Part shown: positions 36,959-46,009 of the stretch, piece by piece
Layout of the letters: every line of letters begins with the position of its first letter
How positions within the stretch are numbered: the stretch's first letter is position 1
Assembly: GCF_014196055.1 (NCBI RefSeq)
Contig: NZ_JACICY010000003.1
Span: 310,001-374,000, forward strand
Source of the DNA: Novosphingobium hassiacum
Lineage (GTDB): Bacteria; Pseudomonadota; Alphaproteobacteria; Sphingomonadales; Sphingomonadaceae
DNA length: 64,000 bases
Direction: 5' to 3'
The notes under the pieces: model-generated
The model's database searches: none
The model's input: only the letters and a program-made list of their open reading frames with translations
Told to the model about the DNA's origin: nothing
Program-made: the position numbers and the translations under genes

Positions 36959-37019
36959 AAGTGCCTCCATCCACGAGTTGACGCGAATGGTTAACACGGA
37001 GCTAACTGGTTAACAACAT

Positions 37020-39311
37020 CTAAACACTTCCCAAATGGAAGTGTCCCAATTTGAGAATGGTTTTGCGGAAATCCTGAAACGCCATCGGTCGGCCCAGATG
37101 ATAACCCTGTCCGACGTCACAACCCAACTGCACGAGCTTGAGCCACGTCGCCTCGTCTTCGATACCTTCGGCTACGACGGTCTGACCGAGCGCATGGGCA
37201 AGATCGATCGTACTCTTGACGATCTTGAGTTCGCGCTCATGCGAGATGACTTTCGAGATAAAGCGCCGGTCCAGCTTCAATTCGTCACTTGGCAGATCGG
37301 CCAGATAGGCAAGACTCGCTTCACCCGTCCCGAAATCATCGATCGAGAGCCGGAAGCCGACTCTACGCAAGTGGGTAAGGTTGTGAACCGCAGCCGGGCG
37401 GTTGCGCACGCTGGATGTCTCGGTAATTTCGACCGTCAGCAGCCCAGGGTCGATTCCGCGCCGATTGACGATTTCGATCAGGGTGGGGACCAGCCCGGGC
37501 TTGTCGACCATTTGCGCCGATAGGTTGACGCTCATCTGAAAGCGCTGGCCCATCGCATTTAGAGCCAGGGCCGCGGTTATCGCTTCTTCAAAGACCCAGT
37601 AGGTCAGGGCATCGATCCGTCCGGCCCTTTCGGCCTGGAGAATGAAGGCGTCGGGAGGAATTGGCCCTCGCGTCGCATGGCTCCATCGGATAAGCGCTTC
37701 GGCACCGGACGGCATACCGCTACGCATGTCCCACTGGCTCTGATAGGCGAGCCAGATCTCACCATTGCGCAGGCCCTCATCAAGCCGGGCGTGCAGTGAC
37801 AATTCCCAGCTTGCCTCGGCCAGTCGATCGGCTTCGTAAAGCTCGATCGCCCGGCCGCTGGCCAACGCATCGTTGGCACTGGCGAGTGCCGAGTTGACAC
37901 GGGTCAGCGCATCGAGGCCTTCATTGCGATCAAGACCGAAGTGGATGTTGGTATCGAAGGTATACGAGCCGATCTCGAGCGGCGCGGAAAACAACGCGCG
38001 CAAACCTTCAAGATGATCCAGCTGCATTTCCAGCGGTCGCGCCTCTTCGGTCCAGGCAAAGTGCCCGCCTTCACCGTTATAGACCCTGTCGATGCCTGAT
38101 CCGACTCCGAGCCTGCGCGCGATTTGCCGGGCACATTCGCCGTGCAGGTCCTTGGGAAGGGTTGCGAGAAACTCTTCATAGCGCGCAATCACCGCGACCA
38201 CGACATCCTGACCGACCTCAAGCGGCTCTGCACTGAGCGCGAGCAGGTTGGGCAACCCCGAGGCGCTAGTCAGCTGCACCCGGCGAATGCGATATTGCCA
38301 CAAGCGCGAAAACCCGTAGATCGCCACCGCAAGCAATCCTGCGCTCACTTCCAGGGTCACACCCAGAGGCTCAAGTGCCGCAGGCAGAGTGATCACTGAC
38401 AGCAACGCTGCGCCGTGCAACGCAACCTTTGCCCGCTTGCGTATGCTCCGGCTGCCTGCGCGGATCAGCAGCCAAGCTAGAAAAAGAAGAGGCAAGGCGC
38501 CGAGCGACAGCGCGACCGGCTTTGTGAGCGCCGCCGCTCCGGCGATATCGAGATCAAGGGGAAAACGCCGACCGCTGCCATAGTACCCGATCGGAGGTAC
38601 GGTACCTTCGAAGGTCACGACGACGGTCCTGCCCGTGAGCAGCCCGGGCGTGAAGTTTCCACTGGTCAGAGAGCTGGCTCTGATCCTGGAAACTGTCTTC
38701 GGATCGAGCAGAAAATCAGGCCGGAATGTGGATTGAGGTCCGGAATCCGCTCCTGCCAGTGCAGAGGAGAAAGACTGCAGTCTTTGCCCGTGCCAATCGA
38801 TCGAATAGGGCGACGAGATCGCATAATCGAAAAAGTTAGTGTTCCACGATGACACCACCAAGGGAACGGATTTCGAAATCGCGGCATCGGGAATGCGTAG
38901 ATCCTGGTCCTGCAGTTCATCGGAACTGCTGACGAACTTCTCGTTCCTGACGACGAACGCTGCATCGGGTGCGAGGTCGCGAACCGCTGCCACCAGCTCG
39001 GCATCACCCGTTCGGTCCTGACCAAAGTTTACCGGTGCATCAATGAACACCCGATGAGGCATGTAGCGCCTAACCGCTTCAAGGACCTCCGCGAGATTTT
39101 TGCTCGATGTGGCCGAGGCGTCTCGCCGACTGGTACCGTCGTCGATCGAAACCACAACGATGGATTGCGACGCTTCGTGCTTCCCGATTTTCGAGCGGGC
39201 ATTACGAAAAGTGTGATCCAGCGGCGCGAGCCAATCGCCGGCAATAGTCAGCAACGCCGGGATGAGCAGCGCGAGATACAGCGGTGAGCGCAGTTTCTTC
39301 AGCATGGACAT
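37020..39311 (-). CDS. CHASE2 - degenerate GGDEF - EAL cyclic-di-GMP phosphodiesterase
   Basis: 763 residues. An N-terminal helix (LYLALLIPALLTIAGDWL) precedes a periplasmic CHASE2-type sensor (about 25-260), then two or three helices (268-335). A GGDEF-like region begins SGLPNLLAL but its active-site position reads GEGGHFAW, so it should not make c-di-GMP. The EAL domain (about 505-760) keeps catalytic residues: AEALIRW (Glu538), VNLSAQ, VEITETS, IDDFGTGEASL, Lys679 in LKLDRRF, VAEGIED (Glu715) and GQGYHLGRP. It probably degrades c-di-GMP in response to an external signal. It lies just beyond the exopolysaccharide operon, same strand, suggesting control of polymer output. Confidence 0.9.
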   Translation of the reverse strand: MSMLKKLRSPLYLALLIPALLTIAGDWLAPLDHTFRNARSKIGKHEASQSIVVVSIDDGTSRRDASATSSKNLAEVLEAVRRYMPHRVFIDAPVNFGQDRTGDAELVAAVRDLAPDAAFVVRNEKFVSSSDELQDQDLRIPDAAISKSVPLVVSSWNTNFFDYAISSPYSIDWHGQRLQSFSSALAGADSGPQSTFRPDFLLDPKTVSRIRASSLTSGNFTPGLLTGRTVVVTFEGTVPPIGYYGSGRRFPLDLDIAGAAALTKPVALSLGALPLLFLAWLLIRAGSRSIRKRAKVALHGAALLSVITLPAALEPLGVTLEVSAGLLAVAIYGFSRLWQYRIRRVQLTSASGLPNLLALSAEPLEVGQDVVVAVIARYEEFLATLPKDLHGECARQIARRLGVGSGIDRVYNGEGGHFAWTEEARPLEMQLDHLEGLRALFSAPLEIGSYTFDTNIHFGLDRNEGLDALTRVNSALASANDALASGRAIELYEADRLAEASWELSLHARLDEGLRNGEIWLAYQSQWDMRSGMPSGAEALIRWSHATRGPIPPDAFILQAERAGRIDALTYWVFEEAITAALALNAMGQRFQMSVNLSAQMVDKPGLVPTLIEIVNRRGIDPGLLTVEITETSSVRNRPAAVHNLTHLRRVGFRLSIDDFGTGEASLAYLADLPSDELKLDRRFISKVISHERELKIVKSTIDLAHALGQTVVAEGIEDEATWLKLVQLGCDVGQGYHLGRPMAFQDFRKTILKLGHFHLGSV

Positions 39312-39386
39312 TCGGCTGTTGTTTCTACACCCGATTAGTCCGCAATGGTGAAGATCGCCTTACCAGAACGCGTGCTTAATGACGCA

Positions 39387-41276
39387 TCAACCAAGCTGTT
39401 CGAGCGATTTCCGCAACATCAGCAGTTGCCAGATCAACCGACTGTGATCGGCTCGCCCACTGATGTGCGCTTCTGCCAGGGCATCGATCCGCGCCGCATC
39501 AAACCAACCGCTGCGCGCCAGCACCCCGTCCGATGCAAGCCCCCGCGCCGCGCCTGCCAGCGGACCACGCAGCCATTGCGCGATTGGAGTGACGAAACCC
39601 ATTTTCTGGCGGAACAGCACGTCCTGCGGCAGATACCGTCGCATCGTCTGCTTCACCAGCCATTTGCCCGTAGTCCCTCGCACCCTCATGCGTTCGGGCA
39701 GCCTCGCGCCGAATTCGACCAGCCGGTGATCGAGCAGTGGCTCGCGCGCCTCCAGGCTGACAGCCATGCTCGTGCGATCGACCTTCGTCAGGATATCGCC
39801 GGGCAGGTAGAATTTGAGATCGGCATACTGCGCGCGATCGAGCCCGCTGCGGGCAGGCGCATTGCGCATCAGTTCGACAAACGGCTGCTCGGCGCGGTAG
39901 TCGCCGCGCAGGCGCTGGAACTCGGCGCTGTAGAGCGTATCGCGCTGCTCGGATCCGGTAACCGCCAAGGCACGGGCATAGCCCTCCTCGCCGCTTGCAG
40001 ACAGGCTCAGCAATGTGGCCTTGGCGCGCAGCGGACGCGGTGCCCAATCGGCCTTCGGCCACACCTGCCCCAGTGTCCCGAACACCGGTCCGCGCAGCGC
40101 AGCAGGCAGTAGCCCACGCAGCTGTTCCTCGCGATGCTGGAAGGTCTGGCGGCGATAACCGGCAAATGCCTCGTCCGCCCCATCGCCCGATAGCGCGACT
40201 GTCACATGCCGACGCGCCAGTTCGCAAACACGGAACGTCGGCAGCGCGGAGGCATCGGCGAACGGCTCGTCAAACATGCCCGCAAGCTTGTCGATCAGGG
40301 AAAAGTCATCGGCCGAAACCGTGTCTTTCCAATGCTCTGTGTGAAACTGCTCAGCTACCCTGTCAGCATAGGCAGTCTCGTCGAGTGCCGCGACATCGAA
40401 ACCGATCGAGCAGGTCTTGACGGGCGTCGAGCTCGCCTCGGCCATCAACGCGACAACGCTGGAGCTATCTACCCCGCCCGACAGAAACGCGCCGAGCGGC
40501 ACGTCCGAAATCATCCGCGACGTCACCGCTTGCCGCATGTGGTGCAGCAGGTGCGCTCCGAGATCATCGGCGTTGCCGCGCTCACGTTCGGCAAACGAGA
40601 CGTCCCACCACTGTACCGGCGCCGCGGGTGGCGCGTCATGACGCAGCAGTTGATAATGACCCGCGGCGAGCTTCTCGACGCCCTTCAGCATTGCGCGATG
40701 ATCGGGCACGTAGCCCCAGGTCAGGTAGTCCTCGATCGCCAGCGGATCGATCTCGCGCCGAAACGAAGGATGTGCCAGCAATGCCTTGAGTTCCGAGCCG
40801 AAAATCACCGAGCCATCGGGCAGCCGCGCGGTGAACAATGGCTTCACGCCAAGCCGGTCGCGCGCCAGCATCATCGTCCGCTGGCGCAAGTCGTAGAGCG
40901 CGAAAGCGAACATGCCGTGGAGCCGGGGCAGGCAATCCGTGCCCCAGTGACGCCACGCCTGGATGATCACTTCGGTGTCGCCGTCGGTGCGGAAGTGTGC
41001 ACCCAGAGCCTGAAGATCCTTGCGCAACTCCTTGAAGTTGTAGATTTCGCCATTGAAGACGATCATCACATCGCCTTCGACCGAGGCCATCGGCTGCGGC
41101 GATCCGGCGAGGTCGATGATCGAGAGACGGCGGTGGCCGAGGCCGATGCCCGGCGCTGTCCAAACCCCCTCACCATCCGGGCCGCGATGCGCGATCGCAT
41201 CGCACATCAGCCGGACGCGATCGGGATCGACGGGCTTGAGCCCCTCGGTGTGAAAAATTCCTGCAATGCCGCACAT
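39387..41276 (-). CDS. asparagine-synthase-like amidotransferase, exosortase A system
   Basis: 629 residues. The N-terminal class II glutaminase domain begins MCGIAGIFHTEG with the nucleophilic cysteine at residue 2 and has HRGPDGEGVW and VFNGEIYNFKEL. The synthetase domain has the PP-loop AFLSGGVDSSSVVAL and VALSGDGADEAFAGYRRQ. It transfers ammonia from glutamine to a carboxylate on a substrate. Such a protein is a regular member of exosortase-A exopolysaccharide loci (amidotransferase 1 type) and probably amidates a sugar acid or amino acid on the polymer. It is the last gene of the operon, 10 bases after the exosortase gene. Confidence 0.9.
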   Translation of the reverse strand: MCGIAGIFHTEGLKPVDPDRVRLMCDAIAHRGPDGEGVWTAPGIGLGHRRLSIIDLAGSPQPMASVEGDVMIVFNGEIYNFKELRKDLQALGAHFRTDGDTEVIIQAWRHWGTDCLPRLHGMFAFALYDLRQRTMMLARDRLGVKPLFTARLPDGSVIFGSELKALLAHPSFRREIDPLAIEDYLTWGYVPDHRAMLKGVEKLAAGHYQLLRHDAPPAAPVQWWDVSFAERERGNADDLGAHLLHHMRQAVTSRMISDVPLGAFLSGGVDSSSVVALMAEASSTPVKTCSIGFDVAALDETAYADRVAEQFHTEHWKDTVSADDFSLIDKLAGMFDEPFADASALPTFRVCELARRHVTVALSGDGADEAFAGYRRQTFQHREEQLRGLLPAALRGPVFGTLGQVWPKADWAPRPLRAKATLLSLSASGEEGYARALAVTGSEQRDTLYSAEFQRLRGDYRAEQPFVELMRNAPARSGLDRAQYADLKFYLPGDILTKVDRTSMAVSLEAREPLLDHRLVEFGARLPERMRVRGTTGKWLVKQTMRRYLPQDVLFRQKMGFVTPIAQWLRGPLAGAARGLASDGVLARSGWFDAARIDALAEAHISGRADHSRLIWQLLMLRKSLEQLG

Positions 41277-41286
41277 AGCCCGGTGC

Positions 41287-42855
41287 CTAGCGGCCAGACG
41301 CCACGCGGTCCATCCACGCATCGACCGGACCGGTTGCAGTAACGAACGCGCGCAAAGCCTCTGTTGCGGGAGGTCTCCCGGAGACCTGATCCTCGGTCGA
41401 CAGGATCAGCGTCATCGTGGCATGTTCACGCAACAGCAATCGGTCCTGCATGTTCTGAATTTTCAATCGCGTATTGCTGCCACTGAACAGATTGCCCGAA
41501 CGATAGAACGTCTCGGCAAGACGGTGCACCGGGCCTGCCGTCTGGATGCGATCGGCATGGCCACCGGCAATCGGCGGCGGCGAACTTTCCCACGCCCAGC
41601 GCCCGTTGAGCGGAACGGCACCCTGCCCGAAACCGCCAGCTTCCTGCCCATCTTCCTGCGCCGCGTAAAGCGCGATGGACACGTCCACGACATGCCCCCG
41701 GGCGTCCACGAAGCGCCCCAACAGGGTGTGTTCCGCGCCGCTATGCAGCGGCTCCCATGATGCCAGCGGGGCATAGTCGACCTGCTGCCATCCGGGCACG
41801 TTCGGCAGATGTATCTGCGTCGGCAGCGGCGCTTCCAGCCGGGCCGCCCACGTGCCCCATCCGGTAAACAGCAGCGCCGCCCCCGCCATCGCGGCCAGAC
41901 CCTTGCGCGGGCCTATGGCCATATTGGTCAAGCGGGTGAGGATTGTGTTCGAAGTGATGGCGTCAACGTCGATCATGCGATCGTCGATCGCGCGATCGAA
42001 GAAACGCCAGGCCGTCCCCATGACCAGCGCCATGACCAGCGCGAAGAAGATCCAGCCGTAGAAGATGTGGTCGAATCCTGCGGCAAACTCGATCCCGCGA
42101 TGCTCGGCGATAAAGATCGTACCCCACGCGCGCACGCCGTTGGCCATGATCGGCATGGCCACGCTCAGCGCCATGAATGCAATCCGCCGCGGCCAAGAAC
42201 GAAAGCAGACATTCGCCACCAGCGCGCCGTAGGCGATCATCGCGATCAGGAACTTGACGCCCGAACAGGCCTCGGCAACTTCGAAATAGCCGCCGGGCGT
42301 GGTGATAAACACGCCCTCAATGTGCGCAGGCACGCCGGACAGATCTAGGAGCGCCATCGTGATCGAGGCAGTGATCGTCTGCAGCGCCGGGATCAGCTCG
42401 TCGCCTGCGGGCACCAGAAACAGCATGTACGCAAGCGGGAACAGCACCGCAACCGACGCGCGCGGGCCAAGCAGGGTCAACACGCTGGCATGCGCCATCA
42501 GCACCACGCCAAGCTGCGTTGCCAGCGAGAGCCCCGCAAAATCGCCGAGCAGCCAGAAAAAGCCCGCACCACAGAACAGCACCAGCCCCGGCCACCAGCC
42601 TTGCGGTTCGATGCGCAGAACTTCGCGCCACCGCAACGATAGCAGCCAGGCTAGAATGAACGGGATCAGCAGGATGTGGTTGTAAGTCGAGCTGTCCCAC
42701 CACTGCAGCGCCATGGCGCGCCAGTCGTCAAAGAACAGCGCGACGTTCCCCGCCCACGCCAGAGCAAGCAGCACCAGCGGCCGGTGCCACGCAGCGGGTA
42801 TCGCGGCCCAGGCGCGCGCCAACGGGGCTCTCACCGCGATCTCAGGCGGCAACAC
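41287..42855 (-). CDS. xrtA: exosortase A fused to an EpsI (DUF3485) domain
   Basis: About 522 residues. The N-terminal part has eight or so membrane helices and the exosortase catalytic triad: Cys197 in EVAEACSGVKFLIAM, Arg242 in NGVRAWGTI and His263 in GFDHIFYGWIFF. From about residue 315 the C-terminal periplasmic part matches EpsI (GWGTWAARLEA, VPGWQQVDYAP, RLLLREHATMTLILS). Exosortase cuts PEP-CTERM sorting signals during surface anchoring; EpsI assists exopolysaccharide production. The start is GTG at 42853-42855, placed by GGAGGGG four bases upstream, and overlaps the glycosyltransferase gene by 14 bases. Confidence 0.9.
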   Translation of the reverse strand: MLPPEIAVRAPLARAWAAIPAAWHRPLVLLALAWAGNVALFFDDWRAMALQWWDSSTYNHILLIPFILAWLLSLRWREVLRIEPQGWWPGLVLFCGAGFFWLLGDFAGLSLATQLGVVLMAHASVLTLLGPRASVAVLFPLAYMLFLVPAGDELIPALQTITASITMALLDLSGVPAHIEGVFITTPGGYFEVAEACSGVKFLIAMIAYGALVANVCFRSWPRRIAFMALSVAMPIMANGVRAWGTIFIAEHRGIEFAAGFDHIFYGWIFFALVMALVMGTAWRFFDRAIDDRMIDVDAITSNTILTRLTNMAIGPRKGLAAMAGAALLFTGWGTWAARLEAPLPTQIHLPNVPGWQQVDYAPLASWEPLHSGAEHTLLGRFVDARGHVVDVSIALYAAQEDGQEAGGFGQGAVPLNGRWAWESSPPPIAGGHADRIQTAGPVHRLAETFYRSGNLFSGSNTRLKIQNMQDRLLLREHATMTLILSTEDQVSGRPPATEALRAFVTATGPVDAWMDRVASGR

Positions 42856-44074
42856 GCGCCCCTCCGCCCGTATCGCCCAGGCCGAGGAGCCCGGCGAGCG
42901 GTGCCAGCACATGGTTCCAGCCGCACTCGCGAAGGACAAATGCCCGCGCCGATTGGCCTATCGTTGCCGAGCGGACAGGATCGTGGAGCAGCGCGAGCGC
43001 CTGACGCGCCAGCGCCTCCGCGCCCTCCGCGACAACCAGCTCGAAACCATCACGCGCCGCAATTCCGGTTGCGGCCTGTGGCGTTGCAAGGACCGGACGC
43101 GCCATCGCCATCGCCTCGAGCACTTTGTTCTGGACGCCGCGTGCAATCGTCAGCGGCGCCACGACAAGATCGGCCCCCACCACCCAAGGGCGCACGTCCA
43201 GCACTGCTCCCGTCACGCGGGTCGCGTGAACACCATCGAGCGCGCGGACCGCGGGCGCCGGCGCACGACCAACGACATTGAACCGCGCGTCGGGTATCAC
43301 GGCACGGATAGCAGGCATGACATCGCGCGCAAACATCTCGACCGCGGCCACGTTGGGTGGATAATCCATCTGCCCGGTGAACGTGATTTGCGGCCCCTCG
43401 CCCGCCATTTCAAGCGCGCCGGGCACATCTTGCGGGTCGAAGAATTCCGTGTCGATACCGTTGCACATGGCCTGAAGGACGGGCTCGTCCCCATCGGACA
43501 GGCGCGCACGAAACAGGCCGGTCTCCTCGGGCGTGACCAGCAGGCTGACACTGGCGCGACGCGCGATCCGGCTTTCGAAGCGGCTGAGCAAACGCGCCTC
43601 GCGCTCGTACAGCGTGCGCGCGGCGAACCCGCCGGACTTGGCATAAGCTTCGAACTTGGCCGAATCGACGTCGACGAAGTCCATCACCACGCGTCCCGCG
43701 AAACTGGCGGGCACGTATTGCGCCATCTGGCCCGAGAACACGTAAATCGCCGCTATGGGTCGCTCGGCCAGAACCCGCGCAACATATGCATGCAGAGCAT
43801 CGTCGGCAAAGGCGGTCAGGCTGACAGGCTTTCCTGTAGCAAGCGCAGCCAGTCCCGCCACCGGCAGCGAGCGCGTACGGCGCACCAGACAATGGCTAGC
43901 GGCAAGTGCAGCAAGCTCCGGCTCATGCCCAAGGTCGGTCTCGTCGTCGGCAAAACACGCCACATGCACCGGCGCGAGCGCGGCGATATGACGCAGCACA
44001 TGGCACGAGCGGATCTTGTCCCCCCGGTCGGGTGGAAACGGAATGCGGTGGGCAAGGAACAGAACCTCGCTCAC
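42842..44074 (-). CDS. glycosyltransferase, XrtA/PEP-CTERM exopolysaccharide system
   Basis: 410 residues, GT-B type (GT4-like). N-terminal LFLAHRIPFPPDRGDKIRS is the start signature of the TIGR03087 group associated with exosortase A; the C-terminal domain has ITFTGQMDYPPNVAAVEMF, VVGADLVVAPLTIARG and QNKVLEAMAMARPVLAT, which bind the nucleotide sugar. It adds a sugar to the repeat unit in the cytoplasm. The GTG start (44072-44074) overlaps the FemAB gene stop as GTGA. Confidence 0.9.
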   Translation of the reverse strand: MSEVLFLAHRIPFPPDRGDKIRSCHVLRHIAALAPVHVACFADDETDLGHEPELAALAASHCLVRRTRSLPVAGLAALATGKPVSLTAFADDALHAYVARVLAERPIAAIYVFSGQMAQYVPASFAGRVVMDFVDVDSAKFEAYAKSGGFAARTLYEREARLLSRFESRIARRASVSLLVTPEETGLFRARLSDGDEPVLQAMCNGIDTEFFDPQDVPGALEMAGEGPQITFTGQMDYPPNVAAVEMFARDVMPAIRAVIPDARFNVVGRAPAPAVRALDGVHATRVTGAVLDVRPWVVGADLVVAPLTIARGVQNKVLEAMAMARPVLATPQAATGIAARDGFELVVAEGAEALARQALALLHDPVRSATIGQSARAFVLRECGWNHVLAPLAGLLGLGDTGGGARVAA

Positions 44075-45126
44075 GCGAGGCCTCGCGCGATCAGCGGCCC
44101 GATCCGGTTCGCCAGCGGCAGCGGCAGCTTCTGCCATGCCGCGATCTTCGCCTTGTAGCGCGGGCTGAGCGGGTTGATGTCGCGCGGTGCCACGCCGTCG
44201 GCCGTCCAGCAGGCGTAGGACAGCGGCTGCGGCTCGAAACCCCAGTTGCGCTTGAAGTGATATGCGCCCGTATCGGTCTTGGACCGCCCGAAATCGAACC
44301 GGTCGCAGCCTTTGCCGCGCGCGTGGTTCATCAGCGCATAATACATCACGTCGTTGGCGCGCATTGTCCGCGCGGCCGGTACACCGCCACCCCAATACGG
44401 CATCACCGCGCCGCGATGATACAGGCTCAGCACCGACGCCAGCGCCTGCCCCTCGTGAAGCACGGTCAGGATGTCCGCATCATCGCCGAACCCATCGAGC
44501 ACCGCCTCGAACAGGGCGCGCGGGAACACGGGCGTACCCAGATTGCGCACCGATTCAGAGTAAACCGCATAATGCATCGCCCGCGCTGACGCGTCGGTCC
44601 CGATACGAACTTCCATGTCATGGCCCAGCCCGCGCCGCACCTCGGCCCGCTGCTTGCGCGGCACAGCAAGCAGTTGCGCTTCGTCGTCAGCGGCAAGTGG
44701 CCGGACAAAGCCCGCATGGCTGTCGGTCTTGACGTGCCAGCCCTCTCCTTCCGGCAACGGCCCGCCGCGCAGCTCCAAACTCGGACAGTTGAGACGCAGC
44801 GCCAGTTCCTGCGCCGCTGCGAAAAGCGCCGGATCGGCCTCGCCGACCACGCCACCGTCGACTGCGAAACCGGTGGAGACCAGCGCGCGCCCAAACAACG
44901 GGCTGTGCGCCTCATGTAGCGGCAGGACCGCGCGGATCGCCTCGCCCTGCTCGGACAGCAAAATGTGCGTGCCATGGCCGGTCGAACGCTCCACCGCATC
45001 GAGCCATTCGAGCCGGTGAAATGCCGTCGTATCGGGACGCTCGCCCAGAAACCGCGCGATCGCGAGCCGATCACCAGGATCAGCCAGCCGGACCGCCACG
45101 CGCGAAGGCACGAACGGCGCGTTCAT
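44071..45126 (-). CDS. FemAB-like aminoacyl/acyltransferase, XrtA system
   Basis: 351 residues with two GNAT-like halves as in FemAB proteins. LAVPRKQRAEVRRGLGHDME and GCDRFDFGRSKTDTGAYHFK are typical of the exosortase-associated FemAB group (TIGR03019). FemAB enzymes transfer amino acids from aminoacyl-tRNA or acyl groups to a cell-wall precursor; here the acceptor may be the polysaccharide repeat unit. The gene overlaps both neighbours by four bases (ATGA with the deacetylase stop, GTGA with the glycosyltransferase start). Confidence 0.88.
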   Translation of the reverse strand: MNAPFVPSRVAVRLADPGDRLAIARFLGERPDTTAFHRLEWLDAVERSTGHGTHILLSEQGEAIRAVLPLHEAHSPLFGRALVSTGFAVDGGVVGEADPALFAAAQELALRLNCPSLELRGGPLPEGEGWHVKTDSHAGFVRPLAADDEAQLLAVPRKQRAEVRRGLGHDMEVRIGTDASARAMHYAVYSESVRNLGTPVFPRALFEAVLDGFGDDADILTVLHEGQALASVLSLYHRGAVMPYWGGGVPAARTMRANDVMYYALMNHARGKGCDRFDFGRSKTDTGAYHFKRNWGFEPQPLSYACWTADGVAPRDINPLSPRYKAKIAAWQKLPLPLANRIGPLIARGLA

Positions 45127-45998
45127 GCGGCCATCGCCGCGGGCGTGCGCGCGGCCTCGATTGCGGCAACCTCGTCCATCCGGCCCCAGCGGAATTCGCG
45201 GATCACCCGGTCAAGCTTGCCCGCCATCACGTCGAGATTGGTATAGTGCCGCAACCGCGACTTGAGCGGCGCGCTCTGCGGGCGCGGCTGATCGGGATCG
45301 ATTTCCCACGGGTGGAAATAGAACACCGCAGGACGCCGGTCACGCAAGTTGACCTGCCGGATCGCCCAGCGTGATACGGCATACGGCAGCAGACGGAAGA
45401 ACCCGCCGCCCCCCGCAGCCATGCGCCGACCGGCAACTTCAGCCGTCGTAACCGGAATCTCGATGAAATCCGCCCCCGCCACGGGACGAAACGCAAAGCG
45501 CGGTGCCTCGCGCCAGCCGTAATGGTCATGCACGATCGGCGCGACCGACGAGGAATAGGCATAGCCCTGCTCGGCCAGCACTTCATGCGCCCAGGGCGTG
45601 CGTGCATCGATCGAGAAACTAGGCGCGCGGTAACCGGTCACGGCTTGGCCGGTCGTGTCTTCCAGCACCTTGCGCGCGCGCGAAACATCCTGCGCAAACG
45701 CATCGCGACCCAGCACGAACACGCGCTGGTGATCCCAGCCATGGCTGGCGATCTCATGACCCGCGTCGGCGATGCGACGCATCATCGCAGGATAGCGCTG
45801 CGCCACCCAGCCCAGGGTAAAAAACGTGCCCTTGACCCCCGCCGCTTCGAACAGCGCAAGGATTTGAGCGCAATTGGTCTCGACGCGACAATCCAGACCG
45901 TCCCAGTCGCTCCGGTCGATCACCGTCTCGAACGCGCCGACCTGGAACCAGTCCTCTACGTCGACGGAAAGCCCGTTGAGAATGGGCGGCGCGGTCAT
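45123..45998 (-). CDS. polysaccharide deacetylase, XrtA system
   Basis: A 291-residue NodB-type carbohydrate esterase (CE4): LSVDVEDWFQVGAFE holds the general-base Asp, the metal triad His residues are in IASHGWDHQRVF, and GYRAPSFSIDARTPWA and FYFHPWEIDPDQPRP follow. It removes acetyl groups from N-acetylated sugars of the polymer. The match is to the exosortase-associated deacetylase group (TIGR03006). The start at 45996-45998 (MTAPPILNG) has TGAGGA upstream, 11 bases after the ATPase gene. Confidence 0.91.
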   Translation of the reverse strand: MTAPPILNGLSVDVEDWFQVGAFETVIDRSDWDGLDCRVETNCAQILALFEAAGVKGTFFTLGWVAQRYPAMMRRIADAGHEIASHGWDHQRVFVLGRDAFAQDVSRARKVLEDTTGQAVTGYRAPSFSIDARTPWAHEVLAEQGYAYSSSVAPIVHDHYGWREAPRFAFRPVAGADFIEIPVTTAEVAGRRMAAGGGGFFRLLPYAVSRWAIRQVNLRDRRPAVFYFHPWEIDPDQPRPQSAPLKSRLRHYTNLDVMAGKLDRVIREFRWGRMDEVAAIEAARTPAAMAA

Positions 45999-46009
45999 TT
46001 GTTCAGTCC

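Larger units (their letters stand above)
36708..37019. other. 312-base convergent region between zapE and the EAL protein gene
   Basis: Convergent 3' ends meet here. Near zapE a short stem GCGCC-AAAC-GGCGC (36752-36765) is followed after a gap by TTTTTCC, a weak plus-strand terminator. A stronger minus-strand hairpin is at 36824-36858. Between it and the EAL gene lies a 17-codon frame with a good ribosome-binding site (36905-36958). The stretch around 36860-37020 is A+T-richer than its surroundings and has repeated GGTTAAC. Confidence 0.6.
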
